The notes beneath the pieces are model-generated. The model saw only the letters and a program-made list of their open reading frames with translations, was not told the DNA's origin and did no database searches. Both the position numbers and the translations under genes were made by a program. This document shows, in pieces, positions 8,744-17,576 of a stretch of DNA of 64,000 nucleotides. The stretch is from assembly GCF_902497775.2 (NCBI RefSeq), contig NZ_OZ024668.1, forward strand, positions 3,704,326 to 3,768,325. Direction: 5' to 3'. Source of the stretch: Pseudomonas fluorescens (GTDB taxonomy: Bacteria; Pseudomonadota; Gammaproteobacteria; Pseudomonadales; Pseudomonadaceae). How positions within the stretch are numbered: position 1 is the stretch's first letter; the number at the start of each line of letters is the position of its first letter.

Positions 8744-10972
8744 TCAAATACGCCGGGCGGCGTAACGCTTGAGCATGCTCGGTACGTCGAGGATCAGCGC
8801 AATGCGCCCGTCACCGGTAATGGTGGCGCCCGACATGCCCGGGGTGCCCTGGAGCATCTTGCCCAGCGGCTTGATGACCACTTCTTCCTGGCCCACCAGT
8901 TGATCGACGACGAAGCCGATACGCTGGGTACCCACCGAAAGGATCACCACATGGCCCTCGCGCTGCTCTTCATGAGCGGCCGAGCTGACCAGCCAGCGCT
9001 TGAGGTAGAACAGCGGCAAGGCTTTGTCACGCACGATCACCACTTCCTGACCGTCGACCACGTTGGTGCGCGACAGGTCGAGGTGGAAGATCTCGTTGAC
9101 GTTGACCAGCGGGAAGGCGAACGCCTGGTTGCCCAGCATGACCATCAGGGTCGGCATGATCGCCAGGGTCAGCGGCACCTTGATAACGATCTTCGAGCCC
9201 TGGCCCTTGGTCGAATAGATGTTGATCGAGCCGTTGAGCTGGGAAATCTTGGTTTTCACCACGTCCATGCCCACGCCACGCCCGGACACGTCGGAGATCT
9301 CGGTCTTGGTCGAGAAGCCCGGGGCGAAGATCAGGTTGTAGCACTCGGTCTCGCTCAGGCGATCGGCCGCGTCCTTGTCCATCACGCCACGCTTGACCGC
9401 GATGGCACGCAGCACGTCGGCGTCCATGCCCTTGCCGTCATCGGAGATCGACAGCAGGATATGGTCGCCTTCCTGTTCGGCCGAGAGTACCACCTTGCCG
9501 CCACGGGACTTGCCTGAGGCTTCGCGCTCTTCCGGGGTCTCGACGCCGTGGTCGACGGCGTTGCGCACCAAGTGCACCAACGGGTCGGCCAGGGCCTCGA
9601 CGAGGTTCTTGTCGAGGTCGGTTTCTTCACCGACCAGTTCCAGGTTGATCTCTTTTTTGAGCTGCCGGGCCAGGTCGCGAACCAGGCGCGGGAAACGCCC
9701 GAAGACCTTCTTGATTGGCTGCATGCGGGTTTTCATCACCGCGGTCTGCAGATCGGCGGTGACCACGTCGAGGTTCGACACGGCCTTGGACATAGCCTCA
9801 TCGCCGCTGTTCAGGCCCAGGCGCACCAGACGGTTACGCACCAGCACCAGCTCGCCGACCATGTTCATGATCTCGTCGAGCCGCGCGGTATCGACCCGTA
9901 CGGTGGTCTCGGTTTCGCTGGCGGGATGCTTCTCGGCAGCCGGAGCGGCCTGGCGTGCCGGTGCAGGCGCCGCAGCCGGTGCTTTGGCCGCAGGGGCTGG
10001 CGCAGCGGCCTTGGCGGCAGGTGCCGGCGCAGGCTTGGCTGCAGCTTTGGCTGGCGCCGCGACAGCAGCAGGTGCGGCAGTGGCTACGGCGTCCGGAGCG
10101 AACTTGCCCTTGCCGTGCAGCTCGTCGAGCAGCGCTTCAAATTCATGCTCAGAGATGTGATCGCCAGCCGCGGCAGGCGCGGCGGCCTCCACAGGCGCGG
10201 CAGCGGCGCCCGGCAGTGCATCGACGGCAAAGGTACCCTTGCCGTGCAACTGGTCGAGCAGCGCTTCGAATTCGTCATCGGTGATATCGCCGCTGGCGTC
10301 GCCCGCCGCAGCGGCCGCAACCGGTGCTTCACCTGCAGCGCCGAGGTTGTCGGCGGCGAACTGGCCCTTGCCGTGCAACTGGTCAAGCAGCGACTCGAAC
10401 TCGGCGTCGGTGATTTCGTCAGTGGCAGGCTCGGCCACCTGGGCTTCGGCCTCGGCCTTGACCGCATTGAGCGAGTCGAGCAGCTGTTCGAATTCGGTGT
10501 CGGTAATGTCCGCCTCGGCCTCGGCCGCTGGCGCTTCAACCACCTCGGGCTCAGCGGCAGGGGCTGCCACTTCGTCTTCCCCGGCAGGCTCGGCCAGGCG
10601 CGACAGCGCCGCCAGCAGCTCGGGGGTGGCCGGGGTGATATCGGTGCGCTCGCGCACCTGGCCGAACATGCTGTTGACCGTGTCCAGGGCTTCCAGGACC
10701 ACGTCCATCAGTTCGGAGTCGACGCGCCGGGCACCCTTGCGCAGGATGTCGAACACGTTTTCGGCGATATGGCAGCACTCCACCAGCTCATTGAGCTGGA
10801 GGAAGCCGGCGCCCCCTTTTACAGTGTGAAAACCGCGAAAGATCGCATTGAGCAGGTCGGCATCATCCGGACGGCTTTCCAGCTCGACCAGTTGCTCGGA
10901 CAGTTGCTCAAGAATTTCGCCGGCTTCTACCAGGAAATCCTGAAGGATTTCTTCATCGGCGCCGAAGCTCAT
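8744..10972 (-). CDS. cheA: CheA, chemotaxis histidine kinase
   Basis: 742 residues. The P1 domain has the phospho-accepting H49 (FRGFHTVKGGAG); a long linker (about 130-360) carries four imperfect copies of an ITDxEFExLLDxLHGKG motif (near 155, 187, 230 and 273) followed by an Ala/Pro-rich stretch. Then come the dimerisation domain (DTARLDEIMNMVGELVLVRN), the ATPase with its N box (LVHLVRNAVDHG) and the CheW-like regulatory domain at the C-terminus. A canonical P2 fold is not obvious between P1 and the repeats. The kinase feeds CheY and CheB. A FliA-type promoter lies in the 3' end of cheZ. Confidence 0.97.
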   Translation of the reverse strand: MSFGADEEILQDFLVEAGEILEQLSEQLVELESRPDDADLLNAIFRGFHTVKGGAGFLQLNELVECCHIAENVFDILRKGARRVDSELMDVVLEALDTVNSMFGQVRERTDITPATPELLAALSRLAEPAGEDEVAAPAAEPEVVEAPAAEAEADITDTEFEQLLDSLNAVKAEAEAQVAEPATDEITDAEFESLLDQLHGKGQFAADNLGAAGEAPVAAAAAGDASGDITDDEFEALLDQLHGKGTFAVDALPGAAAAPVEAAAPAAAGDHISEHEFEALLDELHGKGKFAPDAVATAAPAAVAAPAKAAAKPAPAPAAKAAAPAPAAKAPAAAPAPARQAAPAAEKHPASETETTVRVDTARLDEIMNMVGELVLVRNRLVRLGLNSGDEAMSKAVSNLDVVTADLQTAVMKTRMQPIKKVFGRFPRLVRDLARQLKKEINLELVGEETDLDKNLVEALADPLVHLVRNAVDHGVETPEEREASGKSRGGKVVLSAEQEGDHILLSISDDGKGMDADVLRAIAVKRGVMDKDAADRLSETECYNLIFAPGFSTKTEISDVSGRGVGMDVVKTKISQLNGSINIYSTKGQGSKIVIKVPLTLAIMPTLMVMLGNQAFAFPLVNVNEIFHLDLSRTNVVDGQEVVIVRDKALPLFYLKRWLVSSAAHEEQREGHVVILSVGTQRIGFVVDQLVGQEEVVIKPLGKMLQGTPGMSGATITGDGRIALILDVPSMLKRYAARRI
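10094..10510 (-). repeat. Fourfold imperfect repeat in the CheA linker
   Basis: Four copies of a short module (consensus I-T/S-D/E-x-E-F-E-x-L-L-D-x-L) lie at CheA residues about 155-168, 186-206, 229-249 and 272-292; the last three continue with HGKGxFA. The DNA repeats are also alike (e.g. around 10109, 10243 and 10370), so they probably arose by duplication. Candidates for the binding partner are CheY, CheB or ParP/ParC; the position between P1 and P3 matches the linker segment that ParP contacts in Vibrio CheA. Confidence 0.8.
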
Positions 10973-10984
10973 TAAACGTGCTCC

Positions 10985-11773
10985 CTAAAAACCCAGACTG
11001 GACAGCAGATCGTCGACATCGTCCTGACCGGACACAACGTCTTCACGCTTATCGGCATGAATCTGCGGACCTTCACCCCGAGTCGGATGTTTTTCTTGAT
11101 CTTTTTCAGCGCGCAGCTGCTGGTGGTCATGTTCGATACCGGCAAAACGGTCGACCTGACTTGCCATCAGCACGAGCTTGAGCAGATTGCTTTCTACTTC
11201 GGTGACCAGCGTCGTGACGCGTTTGATCACCTGGCCGGTCAGGTCTTGGTAGTCCTGAGCCAGAAGGATGTCATTGAGGTGGCTGGCGACCTTGCGGTTG
11301 CCCTCCTCGCTGCGCGTCAGGAAACTGTCGACACGCTTGGCCAGCTCACGAAACTCCGGCGCCGCCACTTCACGACGCATGAAACGCTGCCAGTCGACGC
11401 TCAGCGCCTTGGCTTCATCGCTCAATTCGTTGAGTACCGGCGTGCTGGCCTCGACCAGGTCCATGGTGCGGTTGGCCGCGCCCTCGGTCAGCTTGACCAC
11501 GTAGGACAGGCGTTCGGTCGCATCAGTGATCTGCGACACTTCCTCGGCCTGCGGCATGTGCGGGTCGATCTGGAAGCTGACGATCGCGCTGTGCAGCTCG
11601 CGGGTGAGTTTGCCGACTTCCTGGTACAGGCCAAGGTCACGGGTCTGGTTCAGCTGATGGATCAGTTGCACCGCGTCGCCGAACTTGCCTCGTTCAAGGC
11701 TGTCGACCAGTTCCCGGGCGTGCTTCTTGAGTGTCGACTCAAACTCGCCCAAGGATGATTGTGTTTGCTCCAT
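10985..11773 (-). CDS. cheZ: CheZ, CheY-P phosphatase
   Basis: 262 residues, mostly helical. The catalytic signature AQDYQDLTGQVIKR places the active residues at D177 and Q181, equivalent to D143/Q147 of E. coli CheZ. The C-terminus (DDVDDLLSSLGF) is the CheY-binding peptide. It follows cheY by 19 bases. The last third of the gene also contains a FliA-type promoter pointing toward cheA. Confidence 0.96.
   Translation of the reverse strand: MEQTQSSLGEFESTLKKHARELVDSLERGKFGDAVQLIHQLNQTRDLGLYQEVGKLTRELHSAIVSFQIDPHMPQAEEVSQITDATERLSYVVKLTEGAANRTMDLVEASTPVLNELSDEAKALSVDWQRFMRREVAAPEFRELAKRVDSFLTRSEEGNRKVASHLNDILLAQDYQDLTGQVIKRVTTLVTEVESNLLKLVLMASQVDRFAGIEHDHQQLRAEKDQEKHPTRGEGPQIHADKREDVVSGQDDVDDLLSSLGF
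11049..11075 (-). promoter_or_regulatory. Sigma-28 (FliA) promoter inside cheZ, facing cheA
   Basis: Minus strand TGAA-N15-GCCGATAA: the -10 is an exact consensus match, the spacing is exact and the -35 has one mismatch. Predicted transcription starts near 11041, about 70 bases before cheA. FliA control of the cheA-cheB-motCD-cheW group independent of cheYZ is known for P. aeruginosa; this element would explain it. Confidence 0.65.
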
Positions 11774-11792
11774 AGCGCCCCCGTGGCGTACC

Positions 11793-12179
11793 TCAGCTAT
11801 TGACGCGCTCGAAGATCTTTTCGATCTTTTCTTTCAGCACCTGGGCGGTGAACGGCTTGACCACGTAGCCGTTGACCCCGGCCTGGGCGGCTTCGATGAT
11901 CTGCTCGCGCTTGGCTTCGGCAGTCACCATCAGCACCGGCAGGTGTTTCAGACGCTCGTCGGCACGCACCTTGCGCAGCAGGTCGATACCGGACATGCCA
12001 GGCATGTTCCAGTCGGTGACCAGAAAGTCGAAATGGCCGCTTTCCAGCATCGGCAGCGCAGTGGTGCCGTCATCGGCTTCCTGGGTGTTGGTAAAGCCCA
12101 GATCACGCAACAGGTTCTTGATGATCCGCCGCATCGTCGAGAAGTCGTCCACGATGAGGATTTTCATGTCTTTGTTCAA
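11793..12179 (-). CDS. cheY: CheY, chemotaxis response regulator
   Basis: 128 residues, a single receiver domain with the phosphorylated D56 ([11 protein letters not shown]), the acidic pair D11/D12, T/S switch residue (VTAEAKR) and K in GYVVKPF. Phosphorylated CheY binds FliM and changes rotation. The start is TTG: GGAGG stands five bases before it, but 17 bases before the ATG four codons downstream that would give the 124-residue form. Confidence 0.96.
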   Translation of the reverse strand: MNKDMKILIVDDFSTMRRIIKNLLRDLGFTNTQEADDGTTALPMLESGHFDFLVTDWNMPGMSGIDLLRKVRADERLKHLPVLMVTAEAKREQIIEAAQAGVNGYVVKPFTAQVLKEKIEKIFERVNS

Positions 12180-12202
12180 TTAGACCTCCAAGCAGTCTTT
12201 AA

Positions 12203-12222
12203 CGCGTTCAGCGCGGAACGCG
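12203..12222. repeat. Inverted repeat between fliA and cheY
   Basis: CGCGTTC and GAACGCG are separated by six bases, in the 91-base gap after fliA. No T-run follows on the minus strand. It may be a weak attenuator or a protein site; no convincing promoter for cheY is visible next to it. Confidence 0.45.
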
Positions 12223-12270
12223 CATTCAATCAATTCGGCACTACATTTCACGACTGCATCGAACCTTTGT

Positions 12271-13011
12271 TCAACGCGCCCGCCATTCCCCCAGGCGACC
12301 ACGCAAACGTGCCGCGCACTGGCTGTGCAACTGGCTGACGCGCGACTCACTCACCCCCAGGACCTCACCGATCTCCTTGAGGTTGAGTTCTTCGTCGTAG
12401 TACAGCGCCAGGACCAGACGTTCGCGTTCCGGCAGGTTGGCGATGGCATCGGCCAAGGCTGCCTGAAAACGCTCGTCTTCCAGATCGCGCGAAGGCTCGA
12501 GCTGGGCACTGGCACCGTCCTCGTGCAGGCCTTCATGTTCGCCGTCCTGCAACAGGTCGTCGAAACTGAACAGGCGGCTGCCCAGGGTGTCATTCAAAAT
12601 CCCGTAATAATCATCGAGACTCAATTGAAGTTCGGCAGCAACCTCGTGATCTTTAGCGTCGCGGCCGGTTTTTGCTTCAATTGCACGAATCGCGTCACTG
12701 ACCATGCGGGTATTGCGGTGTACCGAACGCGGTGCCCAGTCGCCCTTGCGCACTTCATCGAGCATGGCGCCGCGGATGCGGATGCCGGCGTAGGTCTCGA
12801 AACTGGCCCCCTTGCTCGCGTCATACTTGTTGGCAACTTCGAGCAGGCCGATCATTCCGGCCTGGATCAGGTCCTCGACCTGCACACTGGCCGGCAGACG
12901 TGCCAGCAGGTGGTAGGCGATGCGCTTGACCAACGGCGCGTAACGCTCGATCAGCTCGTACTGGGCGTCACGCGAAGCCTTGCTGTACATCCGATAACCG
13001 CTGGCGTTCAT
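12271..13011 (-). CDS. fliA: FliA, flagellar sigma factor sigma-28
   Basis: 246 residues with sigma region 2 (YAPLVKRIAYHLLARLP, VEDLIQAGMIGLLEVANKYD), region 3 (FETYAGIRIRGAMLDEVRKG) and region 4 with its helix-turn-helix (LKEIGEVLGVSESRVSQLHS). It directs RNA polymerase to late flagellar and chemotaxis genes and is held inactive by FlgM. The start overlaps the fleN stop (ATGA). Candidate targets in this window are fliC, fliS, cheA, cheV, flgM and flgK. Confidence 0.97.
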   Translation of the reverse strand: MNASGYRMYSKASRDAQYELIERYAPLVKRIAYHLLARLPASVQVEDLIQAGMIGLLEVANKYDASKGASFETYAGIRIRGAMLDEVRKGDWAPRSVHRNTRMVSDAIRAIEAKTGRDAKDHEVAAELQLSLDDYYGILNDTLGSRLFSFDDLLQDGEHEGLHEDGASAQLEPSRDLEDERFQAALADAIANLPERERLVLALYYDEELNLKEIGEVLGVSESRVSQLHSQCAARLRGRLGEWRAR

Positions 13012-13841
13012 AGCACCGGACCCGCACTCGTCGGTTGCACCAGACGCTCGACGAAGAACTCCAGGTGCCCCCGTGGGTTGGCAGGCAGCGGCCAGCTATC
13101 GACCTTCTGGGCAATGGCCTTGAATGCCAGCGCGCACTTGGAACGCGGGAAGGCTTCATAGACCGCTCGCTGCTTCTGCACCGCCTTGCGCACGCATTCG
13201 TCGTAAGGCACCGCACCGACGTATTGTAAGGCGACATCGAGGAAGCGATCAGTGACCTTGGTCAACTTGGCGAACAGGTTGCGCCCTTCCTGAGGGCTCT
13301 GGGCCATGTTGGCCAGGACGCGGAAGCGGTTCATGCCGTAATCGCGGTTGAGCAGCTTGATCAGGGCGTAGGCGTCGGTGATCGAGGTGGGCTCGTCGCA
13401 TACCACCAGCAGCACTTCCTGGGCGGCGCGGACAAAACTGACTACCGAGTCACCGATACCCGCAGCGGTATCGATCACCAGCACGTCGAGGTTGTCGCCG
13501 ATCTCGCTGAAGGCCTGGATCAGGCCGGCGTGCTGGGCCGGGGCCAGGTGCACCATGCTCTGCGTACCCGAGGCCGCCGGCACGATGCGCACACCGCCGG
13601 GGCCTTGCAGCAGCACATCGCGCAGCTCGCAACGGCCTTCGATGACGTCGGCCAGGGTGCGTTTGGGCGTCAGGCCCAGCAGCACGTCGACGTTGGCCAG
13701 ACCCAGGTCGGCGTCCAGCAACATGACCCGACGGCCAAGCTCAGCCAGCGCCAGCGACAGGTTCACTGACACGTTAGTCTTGCCGACGCCACCTTTGCCA
13801 CCGGTCACGGCGATCACCTGTACGGGATGCATGCTACCCAT
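13008..13841 (-). CDS. fleN: FleN (FlhG), MinD-like ATPase limiting flagellar number
   Basis: 277 residues with the deviant Walker A GGKGGVGKTN near 15-24, switch region VMLLDADLGLANVDVLLG and Walker B LVIDTAAGIGDSV. FleN binds FleQ and restrains its activity so that the cell builds the correct number of polar flagella. The ATG at 13841 is used; an in-frame TAA four codons upstream blocks a longer form, while MHPVQVIAV three codons downstream remains possible. The 120 bases before it hold no recognisable promoter. Confidence 0.96.
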   Translation of the reverse strand: MGSMHPVQVIAVTGGKGGVGKTNVSVNLSLALAELGRRVMLLDADLGLANVDVLLGLTPKRTLADVIEGRCELRDVLLQGPGGVRIVPAASGTQSMVHLAPAQHAGLIQAFSEIGDNLDVLVIDTAAGIGDSVVSFVRAAQEVLLVVCDEPTSITDAYALIKLLNRDYGMNRFRVLANMAQSPQEGRNLFAKLTKVTDRFLDVALQYVGAVPYDECVRKAVQKQRAVYEAFPRSKCALAFKAIAQKVDSWPLPANPRGHLEFFVERLVQPTSAGPVL

Positions 13842-13961
13842 GTTTGTTCTTTACCTTGTCTTACTTAGACCGAGGCCACATGACTGGGCTGCGCTTTCAA
13901 CACCTGAAAAATGCCTGGCAGACCATTGATGTAGGTACTTTGCAACGTATTCATATTCACC

Positions 13962-15269
13962 TCAGCCCACGCGTTTTCCGGAGCTGTGGTAGAGATCAGC
14001 GAACATGTCGGCCATGGCCTCTTCGCTGGGCTCGTCCTGCATCTGCACGCTCACTGCGCGGCTGACCAACTGGTGCCGGCGCGGCAGGTGCAGGTCGTCA
14101 GGAATGCGCGGGCCATCGGTAAGATAGGCCACCGGCAGTTCGTGACTGATTGCCAGGCTCAATACTTCGCCGAGGCTGGCGGTTTCATCTAGCTTGGTCA
14201 GGATGCAACCGGCCAGGCCGCAGCGCTTGTAGCTGTGGTAGGCGGCGGTCAGCACCTGCTTCTGGCTGGTGGTTGCCAGCACCAGGTAATTCTTGGCCTG
14301 AATCCCGCGCCCGGCAAGGGTTTCTAGCTGCATGCGCAGCGCCGGGTCGCTGGCTTGCAGGCCGGCGGTGTCAATCAGCACCACGCGCTTGCGCAGCAGC
14401 GGGTCCAGGGCCTGGGCCAGCGACTGGCCCGGGTCAACGTGGGTAACCGAGACGTTGAGGATCCGCCCCAGGGTCTTGAGTTGCTCCTGGGCGCCGATGC
14501 GGAAGCTGTCCATGCTCACCAGGGCCAGGTTCTGCGCGCCGTACTTGAGCACGTAGCGGGCGGCGAGCTTGGCCAGGGTGGTGGTTTTGCCCATGCCGGC
14601 CGGACCGACCATGGCAATGACACCGCCTTCTTCGATCGGTTCGATTTCCGGCACTTGAATCATGCGCGCCAGATGCGCCAGGAGCATGCGCCAGGCGTGA
14701 CGCGGCTCTTCGATTTCGGTGGTCAGCTCGAGCAGTTCGCGGGCAATCGGCCCCGACAGGCCGATACGCTGCAAGCGCCGCCAGAGGTTGGCCTGCTGCG
14801 GCTTGTTGCCCTGCAACTGGCTCCAGGCCAGCGAGCCAAGCTGCACTTCAAGCAGTTCGCGCAAGCCCGACAGTTCCGAGCGCATCGAATCGAACAGGCG
14901 CGGATCAATCGGCGCGGCTGGCGCAGCAGGGGCTGCCGGCGCTTCGACCTGCGGGTCGACCAGCGGCTCGGACGCGGTCAGCGGCAAGCCGGCAAACAGC
15001 TGGCGGTTGGCGTCTTCGCTCTCGCTGCGGCTGCTCAGTTCGGCCTGGGCCGTGACGATGCGCGACTGGGTCTTGCGCAGCTCGTCTTCGAGTTCGACAT
15101 TCGGCACCCGCGGCGCAAGAGCGGACAGCTTGTAGTCCAGCGCAGCCGTCAGTTCGACACCGCCGGCAATCCGACGGTTGCCAATGATGGCGGCATCAGC
15201 CCCCAGCTCATCGCGAACCAGCTTCATGGCCTGACGCATATCGGCGGCGAAAAAACGCTTAACTTGCAT
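13962..15269 (-). CDS. flhF: FlhF, SRP-type GTPase placing the flagellum at the pole
   Basis: 435 residues: an N-terminal basic/variable B region with an Ala/Pro-rich stretch, then the N and G domains of the SRP GTPase family. G1 is GPAGMGKTTTLAKLAARY, G3 VLIDTAGL and G4 TKLDE. FlhF marks the pole and promotes early basal-body assembly; FleN is its antagonist partner. It starts 11 bases after the flhA stop, so it is probably in the same operon. Confidence 0.96.
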   Translation of the reverse strand: MQVKRFFAADMRQAMKLVRDELGADAAIIGNRRIAGGVELTAALDYKLSALAPRVPNVELEDELRKTQSRIVTAQAELSSRSESEDANRQLFAGLPLTASEPLVDPQVEAPAAPAAPAAPIDPRLFDSMRSELSGLRELLEVQLGSLAWSQLQGNKPQQANLWRRLQRIGLSGPIARELLELTTEIEEPRHAWRMLLAHLARMIQVPEIEPIEEGGVIAMVGPAGMGKTTTLAKLAARYVLKYGAQNLALVSMDSFRIGAQEQLKTLGRILNVSVTHVDPGQSLAQALDPLLRKRVVLIDTAGLQASDPALRMQLETLAGRGIQAKNYLVLATTSQKQVLTAAYHSYKRCGLAGCILTKLDETASLGEVLSLAISHELPVAYLTDGPRIPDDLHLPRRHQLVSRAVSVQMQDEPSEEAMADMFADLYHSSGKRVG

Positions 15270-15280
15270 AACCCACTACC

Positions 15281-17410
15281 TCAGCCGTTCGGGCCCACTG
15301 TGGCGACGATGGTAACTTGCTTGTTGTCAGGTATTTCCTGATACGCCAAAACATGCAAATTCGGTACAGCCAGGCGACCGAAGCGCGACAGCATGGCTCG
15401 TACCGGTCCTGCGACCAGGAGGATCGCCGGCTGCCCTTGCATCTCCTGACGCTGGGCGGCTTCGATCAACGAACGCTGAAGCTTTTCGGCCATGCTCGGC
15501 TCCAGAAGAACACCGTCTTCCTGGCCTTGCCCAGCCCTTTGCAAACTATTGAGCAAAATCTGTTCCAATCTTGGCTCAAGGGTGATCACTGGTAGCTCGG
15601 ACTCAACGCCGACAATGCTTTGCACGATAGCGCGACACAATCCGACGCGCACTACGGCCACCAACGCGGCGGTATCTTGACTCTTGCCCGGGTTGTTGGC
15701 GATGGCCTCGGCAATGCTGCGAATGTCACGCACCGGAACCTGCTCGGCGAGCAGCGCCTGCAGGACCTTGAGCAGCCCCGACAACGAAATGACGCCTGGC
15801 ACCAGCTCCTCGGCCAACTTGGGCGAAGCCTTGGCCAGCACCTGCAACAGCTGCTGCACCTCTTCGTGACCAATCAGCTCATGACAGTGCTTGTGCAGGA
15901 TCTGGTTGAGGTGAGTGGCGACCACGGTACTGGCGTCCACCACGGTGTAGCCCAGCGACTGCGCCTGGCTGCGCTGGTTGACGTCGACCCACACCGCTTC
16001 CAGGCCAAAAGCCGGGTCGCGGGCGGCAATGCCGCTGAGGGTACCGAACACCTGCCCGGGGTTGATCGCAAGCTCGCGGTCCGGGTAGATCTCGGCTTCG
16101 GCCAGGATCACCCCCATCAGGGTCAGACGGTAGGCACTGGGTGCCAGGTCAAGGTTGTCGCGAATATGCACCGTGGGCATGAGAAAGCCCAGGTCCTGGG
16201 ATAGCTTCTTGCGCACGCCCTTGATCCGCGCCAGCAACTGGCCGCCCTGGTTGCGGTCCACCAGGGGGATCAGCCGGTAGCCGACCTCAAGGCCGATCAT
16301 ATCGATCGGGGTGACGTCATCCCAGCCCAGCTCCTTGGTTTCCATGGCGCGCTGGGGCGAAGGCAGCAGGTCCTGCTGGCGCTGCACCTCTTCCAGGGCC
16401 TTGAGCTTGACCTGGTTCTGCTTGCGCCACACCAGGTAGGCACCACCACCGGCCAGCAGGCCGAGGCTCAGGAAGGCAACGTGCGGCATGCCCGGCACCA
16501 GGCCCATGACGATCATCAAGCCAGCGGAGACCGCCAGGGCCTTGGGTGAATCGAACATCTGCCGGTTGATCTGCTTGCCCATGTCCTCGGAGCCCGAGGC
16601 ACGGGTAACCATGATCGCCGCTGCGGTGGACAGCAACAGCGATGGCAGCTGCGCCACCAAACCGTCGCCGATGGTCAGCAGGGCGTAAACCTTGCCGGCG
16701 TCGGCAAAGGTCATGTTGTGCTGGAACATACCGACGGCCATGCCGCCGATCAGGTTGATGAACAGGATCAGCAGGCCGGCGATGGCGTCACCGCGAACGA
16801 ACTTGCTGGCACCGTCCATCGAGCCGTAGAACTCGGCCTCGCCGGCCACTTCGGCACGGCGCGCCTTGGCCTGGGCCTGGTCGATCAGACCGGCGTTGAG
16901 GTCGGCGTCGATGGCCATCTGTTTGCCAGGCATGGCGTCGAGAGTGAAGCGCGCGCTCACCTCGGAAATACGCCCGGCACCCTTGGTCACCACCACGAAG
17001 TTGATGATCATCAGGATCGCGAAGACCACGATACCGACCACGTAGTTACCGCCGATCACCACCTCGCCGAAAGCCTGGATCACCTTACCGGCGGCCTCAT
17101 GGCCGTCATGGCCGTGGAGCATCACCACCCGCGTGGACGCTACGTTGAGGGCCAGGCGCAACAATGTCGCCACCAGCAGGATGGTCGGGAACGCAGCAAA
17201 GTCCAGCGGGCGCAGGGCATACACGCAGACCAGCAGGACCACGATCGACAAGGCGATGTTGAAGGTGAAGAACACGTCGAGCAAAAACGGCGGGATCGGC
17301 AACATCATCATTGCCAGCATCACCAGCAGCAACAGCGGCACACCCAGGTTCCCCCGGCCTAGGCCGACCAGGTTACTACGGGCACTGTTGATTAACTGAG
17401 AGCGATCCAC
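15281..17410 (-). CDS. flhA: FlhA, flagellar type III export gate component
   Basis: 709 residues: about eight membrane helices in the first 330 residues, with the FHIPEP-like segment (RFTLDAMPGKQMAIDADLNA), and a large cytoplasmic domain forming the nonameric ring that docks export substrates and chaperones. The start is GTG with GAGGAA five to six bases upstream. A sigma-54 type element stands 60 bases before it, separating it from flhB. Confidence 0.97.
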   Translation of the reverse strand: MDRSQLINSARSNLVGLGRGNLGVPLLLLVMLAMMMLPIPPFLLDVFFTFNIALSIVVLLVCVYALRPLDFAAFPTILLVATLLRLALNVASTRVVMLHGHDGHEAAGKVIQAFGEVVIGGNYVVGIVVFAILMIINFVVVTKGAGRISEVSARFTLDAMPGKQMAIDADLNAGLIDQAQAKARRAEVAGEAEFYGSMDGASKFVRGDAIAGLLILFINLIGGMAVGMFQHNMTFADAGKVYALLTIGDGLVAQLPSLLLSTAAAIMVTRASGSEDMGKQINRQMFDSPKALAVSAGLMIVMGLVPGMPHVAFLSLGLLAGGGAYLVWRKQNQVKLKALEEVQRQQDLLPSPQRAMETKELGWDDVTPIDMIGLEVGYRLIPLVDRNQGGQLLARIKGVRKKLSQDLGFLMPTVHIRDNLDLAPSAYRLTLMGVILAEAEIYPDRELAINPGQVFGTLSGIAARDPAFGLEAVWVDVNQRSQAQSLGYTVVDASTVVATHLNQILHKHCHELIGHEEVQQLLQVLAKASPKLAEELVPGVISLSGLLKVLQALLAEQVPVRDIRSIAEAIANNPGKSQDTAALVAVVRVGLCRAIVQSIVGVESELPVITLEPRLEQILLNSLQRAGQGQEDGVLLEPSMAEKLQRSLIEAAQRQEMQGQPAILLVAGPVRAMLSRFGRLAVPNLHVLAYQEIPDNKQVTIVATVGPNG

Positions 17411-17470
17411 CGGTATTCCTCGTTAGCTCAAGCAAAACTTTGACGCGCGTGAGGCGCGCAGCGCTGCCTT

Positions 17471-17486
17471 TGCAAGAAGCTTTCCA
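17471..17486 (-). promoter_or_regulatory. Sigma-54 promoter of flhA(-flhF-fleN)
   Basis: Minus strand TGGAAAGCTTCTTGCA against TGGCACR-N4-TTGCW: GG and GC are at the required distance and the whole -12 block matches; two C residues of the -24 block are replaced by A. The predicted start is near 17460, 50 bases before the GTG. Class II control of flhA by FleQ and sigma-54 is known in Pseudomonas. Confidence 0.65.
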
Positions 17487-17533
17487 ACTTTGCTGAACGA
17501 GGTGGTTTGAATGACGCGGGACTGCTGCGCAGC

Positions 17534-17560
17534 CATCGCCGGCAAGGCCGCCCCCACAAT
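17534..17560. repeat. Degenerate single REP-like sequence after flhB
   Basis: CATCGCCGGCAAGGCCGCCC followed by CCACAAT resembles one arm of a Pseudomonas REP unit but has no inverted partner. It lies just downstream of the flhB stop, in the 166-base gap that also contains the flhA promoter, and may mark the 3' end of the fliL-flhB transcript. Confidence 0.4.
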
Positions 17561-17576
17561 GAATCCGTAGGCTTGA

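Noticed and set aside
12232..12239. GCCGAATT on the minus strand between fliA and cheY as a possible FliA -10.
   Set aside because: The bases 15 upstream are TGCA, giving no -35; cheY is more likely read from the fleN-fliA transcript.
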